The position numbers and the translations under genes are program-made. Of a stretch of 5,446 nt of DNA, positions 1 to 5,446 are shown in pieces. The stretch spans positions 1-5,446 of the forward strand of contig JAOZKX010000180.1 in assembly GCA_029935135.1 (NCBI GenBank), read 5' to 3'. The notes below the pieces were generated by a model. The model saw only the letters and a program-made list of their open reading frames with translations, made no database searches and had not been told where the DNA came from. Each line of letters begins with the position of its first letter. The first letter of the stretch is position 1. This DNA is from Desulfocapsa sp. Its GTDB lineage: Bacteria > Desulfobacterota > Desulfobulbia > Desulfobulbales > Desulfocapsaceae.

Positions 1-294
1 GATTTTTTTTCTTGTTTGTATAAAGCAGGTGTTGCATGTCCAGATAAGGTCGTACTCGCCGGCCATGGCGCGTTGATTGAACTGTTGGGCATCAGGGGCA
101 GTGGTTAAGCGAACCGGTATGCCGAGGGTGTCCTCTAACTGTTTGGCCACAGGTAGAAAAAGCTTCATCATTGCCTTGGGGCTTTTATAGGGAAATACAC
201 CAAAGCGCAAAGCCTTGTCAGCCGCCTGTAACGAATTGGCAGGCAGCAGGAGAGCGAAAAAGAAGAGTAGTGTAAAAGAAAAACCTGTCCGCAT
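1..294 (-). CDS. PhnD-like periplasmic substrate-binding protein, N-terminal part
   Basis: This gene starts at 294 and leaves the window at position 1 after 98 codons, so only its N-terminal part is seen. The start is supported by a perfect AGGAGG five bases before the ATG. Residues 1-25 form a signal peptide: MRTG, a hydrophobic run rich in Phe and Leu, then a probable cleavage near SLQAA-DK. The mature part begins ALRFGVFPYKSPKAMM, continues with a KQLEDTLGIPVRL segment and reaches AGEYDLIW near residues 78-85. That order (beta strand, LEDTLGIPV, GxYDL) is typical of the PhnD/SsuA-type binding proteins of phosphonate, phosphite or phosphate ABC transporters, which also occur as sensor domains. 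The ligand cannot be read from this piece. A pair of cysteines (WTCNTCF, residues 85-91) sits where I would expect small or aromatic residues. It could be a free binding protein or the front of a longer signalling protein. Confidence 0.75.
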   Translation of the reverse strand, partial: MRTGFSFTLLFFFALLLPANSLQAADKALRFGVFPYKSPKAMMKLFLPVAKQLEDTLGIPVRLTTAPDAQQFNQRAMAGEYDLIWTCNTCFIQTRKKI

Positions 295-299
295 GAGAA

Positions 300-305
300 C
301 CTCCT
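300..305 (-). promoter_or_regulatory. Strong Shine-Dalgarno site of the PhnD-like gene
   Basis: The minus strand reads AGGAGG here, followed by TTCTC and then ATG, a spacing of five bases. This fixes the start of the PhnD-like gene at 294. It is the only perfect site in the window. Confidence 0.9.
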
Positions 306-355
306 GCAATGATGAGAGTACAGCAACTGAAGAACACCGACTTTGTATTCTCTTA

Positions 356-385
356 AGTATATGTGCAGGAACGGGTAGAAGCCAA
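356..385 (-). promoter_or_regulatory. Candidate sigma-70 promoter for the PhnD-like gene
   Basis: On the minus strand, TTGGCT (385-380) matches the -35 consensus at four of six bases. TATACT (361-356) matches the -10 consensus at five of six. The spacer is 18 bases. Transcription would begin near 349, giving a leader of about 55 bases before the AGGAGG site. The placement in the only large intergenic gap, ahead of a gene with a strong ribosome binding site, supports it. The upstream side is A/T-rich, with a run of seven A around 388-395 on the minus strand, which could act as an UP-like element. The evidence is motif matching only. Confidence 0.45.
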
Positions 386-434
386 GAATTTTTTTATTTC
401 TGTCGAGCGGTGGTGGAGTGGCCTTGTTGTTTGA

Positions 435-1055
435 TTACTGAGTTTTGCGGGCCGTGAGGAGGAAAACAGGGTATTTTTTTTCTGTTTCTTTGCTTTTAAA
501 GATGGTGTGAATGATTTCACTTTTGATCTCGGTCATTTTGTTGTCTGCCAGCAATCCTTTGAGATAGCTCAGCTCAAATCCCTTGTGGTGTATGCCTTTT
601 GCGTCCGGATCGTGGAATGAGCCATCCTCTTCGACAAGGTCGGCAAGGGCGAGATATCCGCCCGGGTTGAGTAGTTCTGTAAAGCGCTGCAGGAGAGCGG
701 CTGTATCTTGTATATGGTGGAGTGTCATGGAGGAAAAAATCAGGTCATGCTTTTGGGCATAATCTTCTTTAAGGAGATCGCAGCAGAGTGGAGTAATGTT
801 GGATATTTCCTGCTCCACAGTCTTCTGCTGCAGAATGTCCAGCATCCCCTGAGATGTGTCTATGGTTGTCAGGTGGTGGAGGGAGGGAGCAAGGGCAATA
901 CCTACGAGACCAGTGCCACAGCCAAATTCCATGCTGTCCATATCGTAGGATAACGGGAGCCTGGCAATGGCATTGCTGATTTTTTCTGCCAGAGCCACCC
1001 TTCTGGATTTTTTGTCCCATTCGGCTGCGGCGTTATCAAAATGTTTACTTGTCAT
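435..1055 (-). CDS. Class I SAM-dependent methyltransferase, substrate unknown
   Basis: The protein has 206 residues and is a small, single-domain Rossmann-fold methyltransferase, probably cytoplasmic since there is no signal or membrane segment. It opens with KHFDNAAAEWDKKSRRV (4-20), a common lead-in for this family. SAM-binding motif I is EFGCGTG (43-49). The acidic residue that should bind the SAM ribose is D66 in TTIDTS. A motif IV-like DLIFSSMTLHHI follows at 104-115, then LLNPGGYLALADL at 129-140. The C-terminal part has DPDAKGIHHKGF (149-160) and a helix-rich end, as in Methyltransf_11/25-type enzymes acting on small molecules. I cannot name the substrate. It starts 22 bases after the M16 peptidase stop, with only a weak purine-rich AGAGAAG upstream, so translation is probably coupled. 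It looks like the last gene of the unit and ends with TAA. Confidence 0.88.
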   Translation of the reverse strand: MTSKHFDNAAAEWDKKSRRVALAEKISNAIARLPLSYDMDSMEFGCGTGLVGIALAPSLHHLTTIDTSQGMLDILQQKTVEQEISNITPLCCDLLKEDYAQKHDLIFSSMTLHHIQDTAALLQRFTELLNPGGYLALADLVEEDGSFHDPDAKGIHHKGFELSYLKGLLADNKMTEIKSEIIHTIFKSKETEKKYPVFLLTARKTQ

Positions 1056-1077
1056 CTCTGTTCTTCTCTGGATATAT

Positions 1078-3996
1078 TTAGAGTTCGCTTATCTGGTCAA
1101 AAAGATCCGCATCCGCTTCTATTTTAGCCCTGTTGCCAAGAATTGTTCGTTGGATTTTCGGCTGCATAACAGCAAAGGCGTCGGCAAAGGCGCGCATATC
1201 TTTAACAGAGGTGGAGATGATTTCTTTGATCCGCTGCTGCTTGTATTCCAGGGTGATGCCATTGAGATATTCATTGCGTGCTGTGGCACCCTTGGCGGCC
1301 GATGCCTGCAGGGGAGTGAAATTTCCGTAGGTTCCGATAATAAGCTGTTGCAACACTTCGTCCGGCAGATCCATCTTGCTGATGACATCCGGCAGGGCCT
1401 GGTAGCTTTCATAGGTCTTACGTACCTGTGGGTCACGGTAACTGACCATACCGAAGTTTCCGGAAAGATGGCTGAATTGGATAAAACAACCATATGCGCC
1501 TCCCATCTGTCTCACACTATTCCATAGATAATCACGGGAGATATAGGTCTTTAGAACTTCAAAATGTCCGTTGTATCCTTTTCCCTGCGGCAGGAGGTTT
1601 GCACTCTGTATTGCATAACACACTTCTGTGGAGGTGATGAGTGCCTGGTGCTGGGGATGTTTGGGAATAGCGAATGTTTCTTTGGTGTAGAGAGTGTCTG
1701 GCAGTGCTGAAATCAGGCCGTGGCAGTGTTGCTGGAACGAGGTAATTTGGTCCTCTTCCGCTGTGATGGAGAAGATCATATTGTTCTGGTTGAGAATGAT
1801 CGCAGCCATTTCCTGCAGCTCTTCTAGAAAAGCAGTCTCCAGCTTCTGGTAATTCCGGGCAAGGTTTTTACTGTTACGGTAGCTGGTAACACCCAGAATC
1901 TGTTCGTAGCAGGCACCCGCTTTGCTGAGCTGGGAAAAGGCAAGTGATGTTGCCAGCCCGTATCCTTCACTTTGGGCGGCGTGTTCAGCCCAGGCAAATT
2001 CCCGGGCGACAATCTCCGCAATATGCTCACTGTCCTGCAGGTTGAGGGAGGCAAAAACCTCTGTTAACAGCAGAATGGCGCGTTCCTGATACTCGGGCAG
2101 ACATTTCATATGAAACCAGAGTACGGGGCGGAACTCACCGTTTTTTCCTTTTTTTACATGGCATTGGAAATTATGGGAAAAGCCGCCGGTACAGGTGCTG
2201 AGTTCCCGGGCAAAGTGCATATAATCCATTTTTTCTGTGCCGATTTCTGTGACAATCGTTGCAAAGAGATCGAGTAGAGGCAGGAAACGGGCCGGCAGGC
2301 AGGAGATATCAAAACCGATATCTATATAGGAGATATGGTCGGTATTGAGTTCGCTGATCAGCAGTTCACGCCCTTGAATCTCAGTGGCCTGTACCTGATG
2401 AAATTCGAGATTCTTCTCCAGATCGTTGAGACTCAAGTGCGGCAGTAAGGCAAGGGTCTCAATGCTATTGGGTTGCTGCTGCTCTTCCATCAGTTCCATG
2501 GTTCTTCTGATAAGCTGTTCCTGCCCGGACTGATCAAGACTTTTGGCGTAGTTAAGTAAACGGGCAGATTCTCGTGCCTGGTCTTGTGCCTGTTTTTCAG
2601 GGTCCGGTTTGAGGGTGACAACCACCGTGGCCGGATTGTTGAGGAGATATTTTTGAATGAGTGTTTCAAAGTAGTTTTCTGTAAGGGCTTTGTGGCGAAT
2701 GGTGACCCGCAGCTCATCGATCTGCAGGGCCTCAAAAGGGTCGGTGCCGTATTTAAAGGCGGGCATGGCTTTACCGATAAGATCAAGACCGCGTTGTGCC
2801 TTGCACCCCTCTTCCCGTACTCCGAATTCATATTTGTTCAGTTCAGAAAGAATCAGGTCATAGCCCAGCCCTTCATCTGCCATTTTCGAGAGAGTCTCCT
2901 GGTACAGTGTAAGAAATGCATCCCTTTTTTCAGGGTCACTCCCCACAAGATAGGAGACCATCATTGTCTTAAAGCTGGAGGTGGAGAGGTAAAATCCGCC
3001 GAAATCTTTACACAGGCCACTTGTTATAATGGTATTTTTCAGGGGGGATGCATCAGAGTTGTAGAGGATATTGGCAATAATCTGAAAGGCGGCATTCTCT
3101 TCCCGGTTGAGAACGGTTGAGACTGTTGAGGCAACAGCGAGAAATGTTTTTTCAGCAGTATCGGAGGAGTCAACACTGTAGCTGTCTTCAATAAAAGAGG
3201 ATGAGTTGATATCTCTGCCAGCGGCCACTTCAATGCGTTTGCCTTTATCAGGAAAGTGGGAGAGAAATTTATCCTGCAGGTAGTTTAATTCTTCCTCAAG
3301 CGGAGCATTGCCATAGACAAAAAAAGTGGCGTTTGAGGGGTGGTAGTGGGTTTTGTGAAAGGTGCAGAACTCCTCGTAACTGAGGTCGGGAATGTTTTGC
3401 GGGTCGCCTCCAGATTCGTGAGAGTAGGTGGAATCAGGCATCAGGCCACCAAAGATATGATGAAATATTAACCTGATGGGGTCTGAAAAGGCCCCTTTCA
3501 TCTCATTGTATACCACGCCCTGATATTGGAGGGGGGCATCGGCTGTCTCCTGATGATAATGCCAGCCTTCCTGCTCAAAGGTTGACCTGGCAAGCAGGGG
3601 ATTGAGCACAACATCCATATACACATCCATAATGGAAAAGTATTCTTTTATATTTCTGGTGGCGAATGGATAGTAAGTGATATCGGAGCCGGTCATGGCA
3701 TTGAGAAATGTCATCAGGCCGCCCTTGTTGATCTCGCCAAAGACATCTTTTACCGGATATTTTTTTGATCCCATCAGCACGGAATGTTCCAGCACATGGG
3801 CTACCCCGGTGGAGTCGGTGGGGATGGTGTTAAAGGCTGCTGAAAAAGTTTTGTTAGAGTCGTCATTTTTAATGGCCAGCAGAGGGCTGCCGAGGATATC
3901 ATGCTCAAACAGGTACACATCTGCTTTTACTTCAGGAATGTGCTGGTGCTGTTTCAGGGTAAAGCTGGAATAGGAGTTGCCGGGTGTGTAGGTCAT
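1078..3996 (-). CDS. Presequence-protease-like M16C zinc metallopeptidase (insulinase family)
   Basis: This 972-residue protein matches full-length PreP/Cym1-type peptidases, which enclose and cut short unfolded peptides in a large chamber. The inverted zinc motif is HVLEH (67-71), with E70 as catalytic base, followed by SVLMGSKKYP. The third zinc ligand is E165 in VVYNEMKG, 94 residues after H71, the spacing known for PreP. The C-terminal half supplies R829 and Y835 in VRQMGGAYG, the Arg/Tyr pair (six apart) that completes the active site in this family. Order: M16 N-domain (about 20-200), second M16 domain (about 205-430), helical linker rich in Glu and Gln (about 465-530), M16C-associated domain to about 720, last domain to 945. 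There is no targeting sequence, so it should act in the cytoplasm. All key residues are present, so it should be active. The start is fixed: an in-frame stop lies just upstream with no other standard start codon between. No Shine-Dalgarno site is present. Confidence 0.96.
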   Translation of the reverse strand: MTYTPGNSYSSFTLKQHQHIPEVKADVYLFEHDILGSPLLAIKNDDSNKTFSAAFNTIPTDSTGVAHVLEHSVLMGSKKYPVKDVFGEINKGGLMTFLNAMTGSDITYYPFATRNIKEYFSIMDVYMDVVLNPLLARSTFEQEGWHYHQETADAPLQYQGVVYNEMKGAFSDPIRLIFHHIFGGLMPDSTYSHESGGDPQNIPDLSYEEFCTFHKTHYHPSNATFFVYGNAPLEEELNYLQDKFLSHFPDKGKRIEVAAGRDINSSSFIEDSYSVDSSDTAEKTFLAVASTVSTVLNREENAAFQIIANILYNSDASPLKNTIITSGLCKDFGGFYLSTSSFKTMMVSYLVGSDPEKRDAFLTLYQETLSKMADEGLGYDLILSELNKYEFGVREEGCKAQRGLDLIGKAMPAFKYGTDPFEALQIDELRVTIRHKALTENYFETLIQKYLLNNPATVVVTLKPDPEKQAQDQARESARLLNYAKSLDQSGQEQLIRRTMELMEEQQQPNSIETLALLPHLSLNDLEKNLEFHQVQATEIQGRELLISELNTDHISYIDIGFDISCLPARFLPLLDLFATIVTEIGTEKMDYMHFARELSTCTGGFSHNFQCHVKKGKNGEFRPVLWFHMKCLPEYQERAILLLTEVFASLNLQDSEHIAEIVAREFAWAEHAAQSEGYGLATSLAFSQLSKAGACYEQILGVTSYRNSKNLARNYQKLETAFLEELQEMAAIILNQNNMIFSITAEEDQITSFQQHCHGLISALPDTLYTKETFAIPKHPQHQALITSTEVCYAIQSANLLPQGKGYNGHFEVLKTYISRDYLWNSVRQMGGAYGCFIQFSHLSGNFGMVSYRDPQVRKTYESYQALPDVISKMDLPDEVLQQLIIGTYGNFTPLQASAAKGATARNEYLNGITLEYKQQRIKEIISTSVKDMRAFADAFAVMQPKIQRTILGNRAKIEADADLFDQISEL

Positions 3997-4025
3997 TGTC
4001 AGGGGGGTGTGTTGGGGGGCGTGGG
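3982..4025 (+). other. G-tract cluster, potential G-quadruplex (plus strand)
   Basis: The plus strand carries four G-tracts: three G at 3982-3984, six at 4002-4007, six at 4014-4019 and three at 4023-4025. The loops are 17, 6 and 3 bases. This satisfies a G-quadruplex pattern if one long loop is allowed. The tract covers the first codons of the M16 peptidase gene and the whole gap to dtd. G is on the template strand, so the mRNA is C-rich and cannot itself form the quadruplex. Whether it forms or matters is unknown. Confidence 0.5.
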
Positions 4026-4475
4026 TTAGAATAGTTTACTGGAATCGAGAAGGAGCGTTACAGGCCCGTCGTTGACAAGTTCCAGCTGCATATGGGCCTG
4101 GAATGTACCACACTCAACTGGAATGTCTCTGTTTTTTGTCTCTTTGATGAATTTCAGGTAGAGCTCTTTGGCTTTTTCCGGTGGGGCGGCAGTTGAATAT
4201 CCCGGGCGTCTGCCCTTGCGGCAATCACCGTAGAGGGTGAACTGGGAGACGACGAGTAAGGAGCCGCCGGTGTCCAGCAGCGAGAGATTCATTTTTCCCT
4301 TTCCATCTTCAAAAAATCTCAGGTTGATGATTTTGTCCACCAGCCAGTTGATGACTTTCTTATCATCATCCCGGTGCACCCCGAGAAGGACAACAATGCC
4401 AGCCTGAATGGATCCGGTAACTGTGCAGTCAACTGTAACTGATGCACTACTGACCCGTTGAAGAATTGCTCGCAT
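4026..4475 (-). CDS. dtd: D-aminoacyl-tRNA deacylase (D-Tyr-tRNA(Tyr) deacylase)
   Basis: Dtd hydrolyses D-amino acids (D-Tyr and others) and mischarged glycine from tRNA, protecting translation in the cytoplasm. The 149 residues fit the usual length of about 145-150. The protein begins [15 protein letters not shown], the family's typical start. It carries the catalytic-site motif SQFTLYGD (77-84), then KGRRPGY (87-93), and the Gly-cis-Pro proofreading motif NDGPVT (135-140) near the C-terminus. EGKMN is represented by [10 protein letters not shown] (59-68). The only mild deviation is GRRPGY where GRRPSF or GRRPNF is more usual. It lies 59 bases after the zinc peptidase gene and 29 before the M16 peptidase gene. 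The upstream GGGGA seven bases or so before ATG is at best a partial Shine-Dalgarno site. It ends with TAA. Confidence 0.97.
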   Translation of the reverse strand: MRAILQRVSSASVTVDCTVTGSIQAGIVVLLGVHRDDDKKVINWLVDKIINLRFFEDGKGKMNLSLLDTGGSLLVVSQFTLYGDCRKGRRPGYSTAAPPEKAKELYLKFIKETKNRDIPVECGTFQAHMQLELVNDGPVTLLLDSSKLF

Positions 4476-4534
4476 AAGTCCCCGGTCTATTGTGATTTGA
4501 AAAAGAGTATGACGGTTACAGTTTATTTCCGGTG

Positions 4535-5380
4535 TTAGAGCGTTTTGCTGATGAATGTGTCACAGGTCTCAAGATTGCCGCTGCCAAAGCCCTGCTTAAA
4601 CCACCTGACCCGCTGGGCGGAACTGCCATGGGTAAATGAATCTGGTGTGATATAGCCCCGTGCCTGTTGCTGCAGCCTGTCATCCCCTATCATTGTGGCG
4701 GCGTTCAGGGCTTCTTCAATATCTCCCGGTTCCAGGATATGCCGCATTTTATCGGCATGGTGTGCCCATACCCCAGCATAACAGTCTGCCTGAAGTTCCA
4801 GGCGTACTGAGAGTCTGTTGTATTGGGTTTTTGAGAGTTCCTGTCGTTTGGCGTGTACCTGATCACTGATACCTGTGAGTTTTTGAATATGGTGTCCGAT
4901 CTCATGGGCGATGACATAGGCCTGAGCAAAATCTCCAGGGGCATCCAGGCTGTTTTTCAGATCCTGGAAGAAGCTGAGGTCGATATATACCTTTTGATCG
5001 CCTGGACAGTAAAAAGGACCCATGGCTGCCTGGGCAAAACCGCAGGCGGATTCCACAGAGCCGGTGAAAAGGACAAGTTGCGGCTCCCTGTAGGTTGAGT
5101 CGTAGCCTTTAAAGATTGCCCGCCAGGTATCTTCGGTATCGGCGAGTACCACAGAAACAAATTCGGCCTGTTCATTTTCGGCAGCCGTCGGGGTATAGCT
5201 GCTCTCCGTTGCTGTGCTTCCTCTTTGCTGCTGGAGAAGAAAAGAAGGGTCGACACCAAAATACATGGCAATAAGGGCAAGCACAATAACACCAATACCA
5301 CCGCCTTTTGCCTTACCGGATAGTCGTATCCCGCGTCTGTCATCAATATTGGAACTTTTCCGTCCACCTTTCCAACGCAT
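4535..5380 (-). CDS. YpfJ-family neutral zinc metallopeptidase, membrane-anchored
   Basis: The 281-residue protein is a full-length member of the Zn_peptidase (PF04228, YpfJ/KPN_02809) family. It has the diagnostic N-terminus [17 protein letters not shown], a glycine-rich turn, one membrane helix (about 27-43) and GVDPSFLL right after it. The basic N-terminus suggests the tail is inside and the catalytic domain outside the cytoplasmic membrane. The zinc motif is HEIGHH (159-164), with E160 as catalytic base. ELQADCYAG (195-203) supplies the likely third ligand E195 and the conserved D199. Four cysteines outside the membrane (C113, C125, C200, C273) recall the family pattern and could form disulfides. 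The C-terminal [17 protein letters not shown] (245-261) is also typical. Substrates of this family are not known. The start is supported by the N-terminal match and by a GGAG ten bases upstream. It is the first gene of the apparent four-gene unit. Confidence 0.95.
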   Translation of the reverse strand: MRWKGGRKSSNIDDRRGIRLSGKAKGGGIGVIVLALIAMYFGVDPSFLLQQQRGSTATESSYTPTAAENEQAEFVSVVLADTEDTWRAIFKGYDSTYREPQLVLFTGSVESACGFAQAAMGPFYCPGDQKVYIDLSFFQDLKNSLDAPGDFAQAYVIAHEIGHHIQKLTGISDQVHAKRQELSKTQYNRLSVRLELQADCYAGVWAHHADKMRHILEPGDIEEALNAATMIGDDRLQQQARGYITPDSFTHGSSAQRVRWFKQGFGSGNLETCDTFISKTL

Positions 5381-5390
5381 ATAAGGGCAA

Positions 5391-5395
5391 CTCCA
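5391..5395 (-). promoter_or_regulatory. Shine-Dalgarno site of the YpfJ-like gene
   Basis: The minus strand reads TGGAG followed by ten bases and the ATG at 5380. The spacing is slightly long. An upstream ATG overlapping this site (ATGGAG) is 16 bases away and out of frame, so it is not the start. Confidence 0.55.
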
Positions 5396-5411
5396 TCGTG
5401 TTTTGTTTTGC

Positions 5412-5435
5412 AGAGTTGGGATATTTTACAACTCT
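5412..5435. promoter_or_regulatory. Perfect 7-bp inverted repeat upstream of the YpfJ-like gene (candidate operator)
   Basis: AGAGTTG at 5412-5418 and CAACTCT at 5429-5435 are exact reverse complements, separated by an A/T-rich 10-base spacer. The centre lies about 43 bases before the start codon. On the minus strand the spacer contains TAAAAT (5428-5423), five of six matches to a -10 box. A protein bound at the two arms would then flank the -10 region. The matching -35 would lie at or beyond the window edge and cannot be assessed. Neither strand has a U-run right after the stem, so a terminator is unlikely. The function is inferred from position only. Confidence 0.4.
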
Positions 5436-5446
5436 ATTAAAAAATC

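Larger units (their letters stand above)
295..434. other. 140-base intergenic gap between methyltransferase and PhnD-like gene
   Basis: This is the longest non-coding stretch between complete genes. It separates the end of the four-gene unit from the PhnD-like gene. It contains the promoter candidate and Shine-Dalgarno site listed separately. I looked for an intrinsic terminator after the methyltransferase stop and saw no GC-rich hairpin followed by U on the minus strand. The first unit may therefore read through, or end by a factor-dependent route. Confidence 0.7.

Noticed and set aside
364..385. Sigma-54 promoter (TTGGC followed by TGC)
   Set aside because: The GG and GC dinucleotides are 15 bases apart instead of the required 10, so the spacing is wrong.
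380..400. Possible intrinsic terminator near the T-run on the plus strand
   Set aside because: The T-run at 389-395 is not preceded by a GC-rich hairpin on the plus strand. On the minus strand only a weak bulged A/T stem is possible.
215..457. 80-codon open frame on the plus strand
   Set aside because: It runs antisense through the signal-peptide region of the PhnD-like gene and its promoter region, and has no recognisable product.
967..1527. 186-codon open frame on the plus strand
   Set aside because: It lies antisense to the end of the M16 peptidase gene and the start of the methyltransferase gene. Both have clear family motifs, and the plus-strand product shows no recognisable domain.
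2584..3120. 178-codon open frame on the plus strand
   Set aside because: It is wholly antisense to the middle of the M16 peptidase gene, and the product shows no recognisable domain.
4957..5367. 136-codon open frame on the minus strand
   Set aside because: It is an alternative frame within the YpfJ-like gene, whose own frame carries the HEIGHH motif and the full family pattern.
1..5446. Window ends that mirror each other (GATTTTTT at the left, AAAAAATC at the right)
   Set aside because: The left copy is inside the coding region of the PhnD-like gene and the right copy is in upstream A/T-rich DNA. The match is short and of low complexity, so it is most likely chance and not the end of an element.

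Overview
The window holds five protein genes, all on the minus strand, with no RNA gene, mobile element or CRISPR array that I can see. Base composition looks moderate and fairly even. The gene set is that of a Gram-negative bacterium: an exported solute-binding protein, a membrane-anchored zinc peptidase of the YpfJ type and a PreP-type M16 peptidase. The protein sequences feel compatible with a sulfate-reducing deltaproteobacterium (Desulfobacterota, Desulfobulbales-like). That taxonomic guess is an impression only, since the window contains no marker gene.

Reading in the direction of transcription (high to low coordinates), the first gene is a YpfJ-family membrane-anchored zinc metallopeptidase (5380-4535). 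It is followed by dtd, D-aminoacyl-tRNA deacylase (4475-4026), then a 972-residue M16C presequence-protease-like peptidase (3996-1078), then a small class I SAM-dependent methyltransferase (1055-435). The gaps are 59, 29 and 22 bases and no terminator is visible between them, so they look like one transcription unit. Only the first gene has a recognisable ribosome binding site. The internal genes have weak sites or none, which suggests translation coupled to the gene before.

After a 140-base gap with a plausible sigma-70 promoter and a perfect AGGAGG site, a fifth gene begins at 294 and runs off the left edge. It encodes a secreted PhnD-like periplasmic binding protein and looks like the start of a separate unit.

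Functionally the four-gene unit has a protein quality-control flavour. Dtd removes D-amino acids from tRNA, the PreP-like enzyme would degrade free peptides in the cytoplasm, and the YpfJ-like enzyme probably works outside the inner membrane. This link is inference from adjacency. I found no convincing undescribed system. The points most worth checking are a perfect inverted repeat in front of the first gene, the missing Shine-Dalgarno site and C-rich leader of the M16 peptidase gene, and the G-tract cluster on the opposite strand at that same place.
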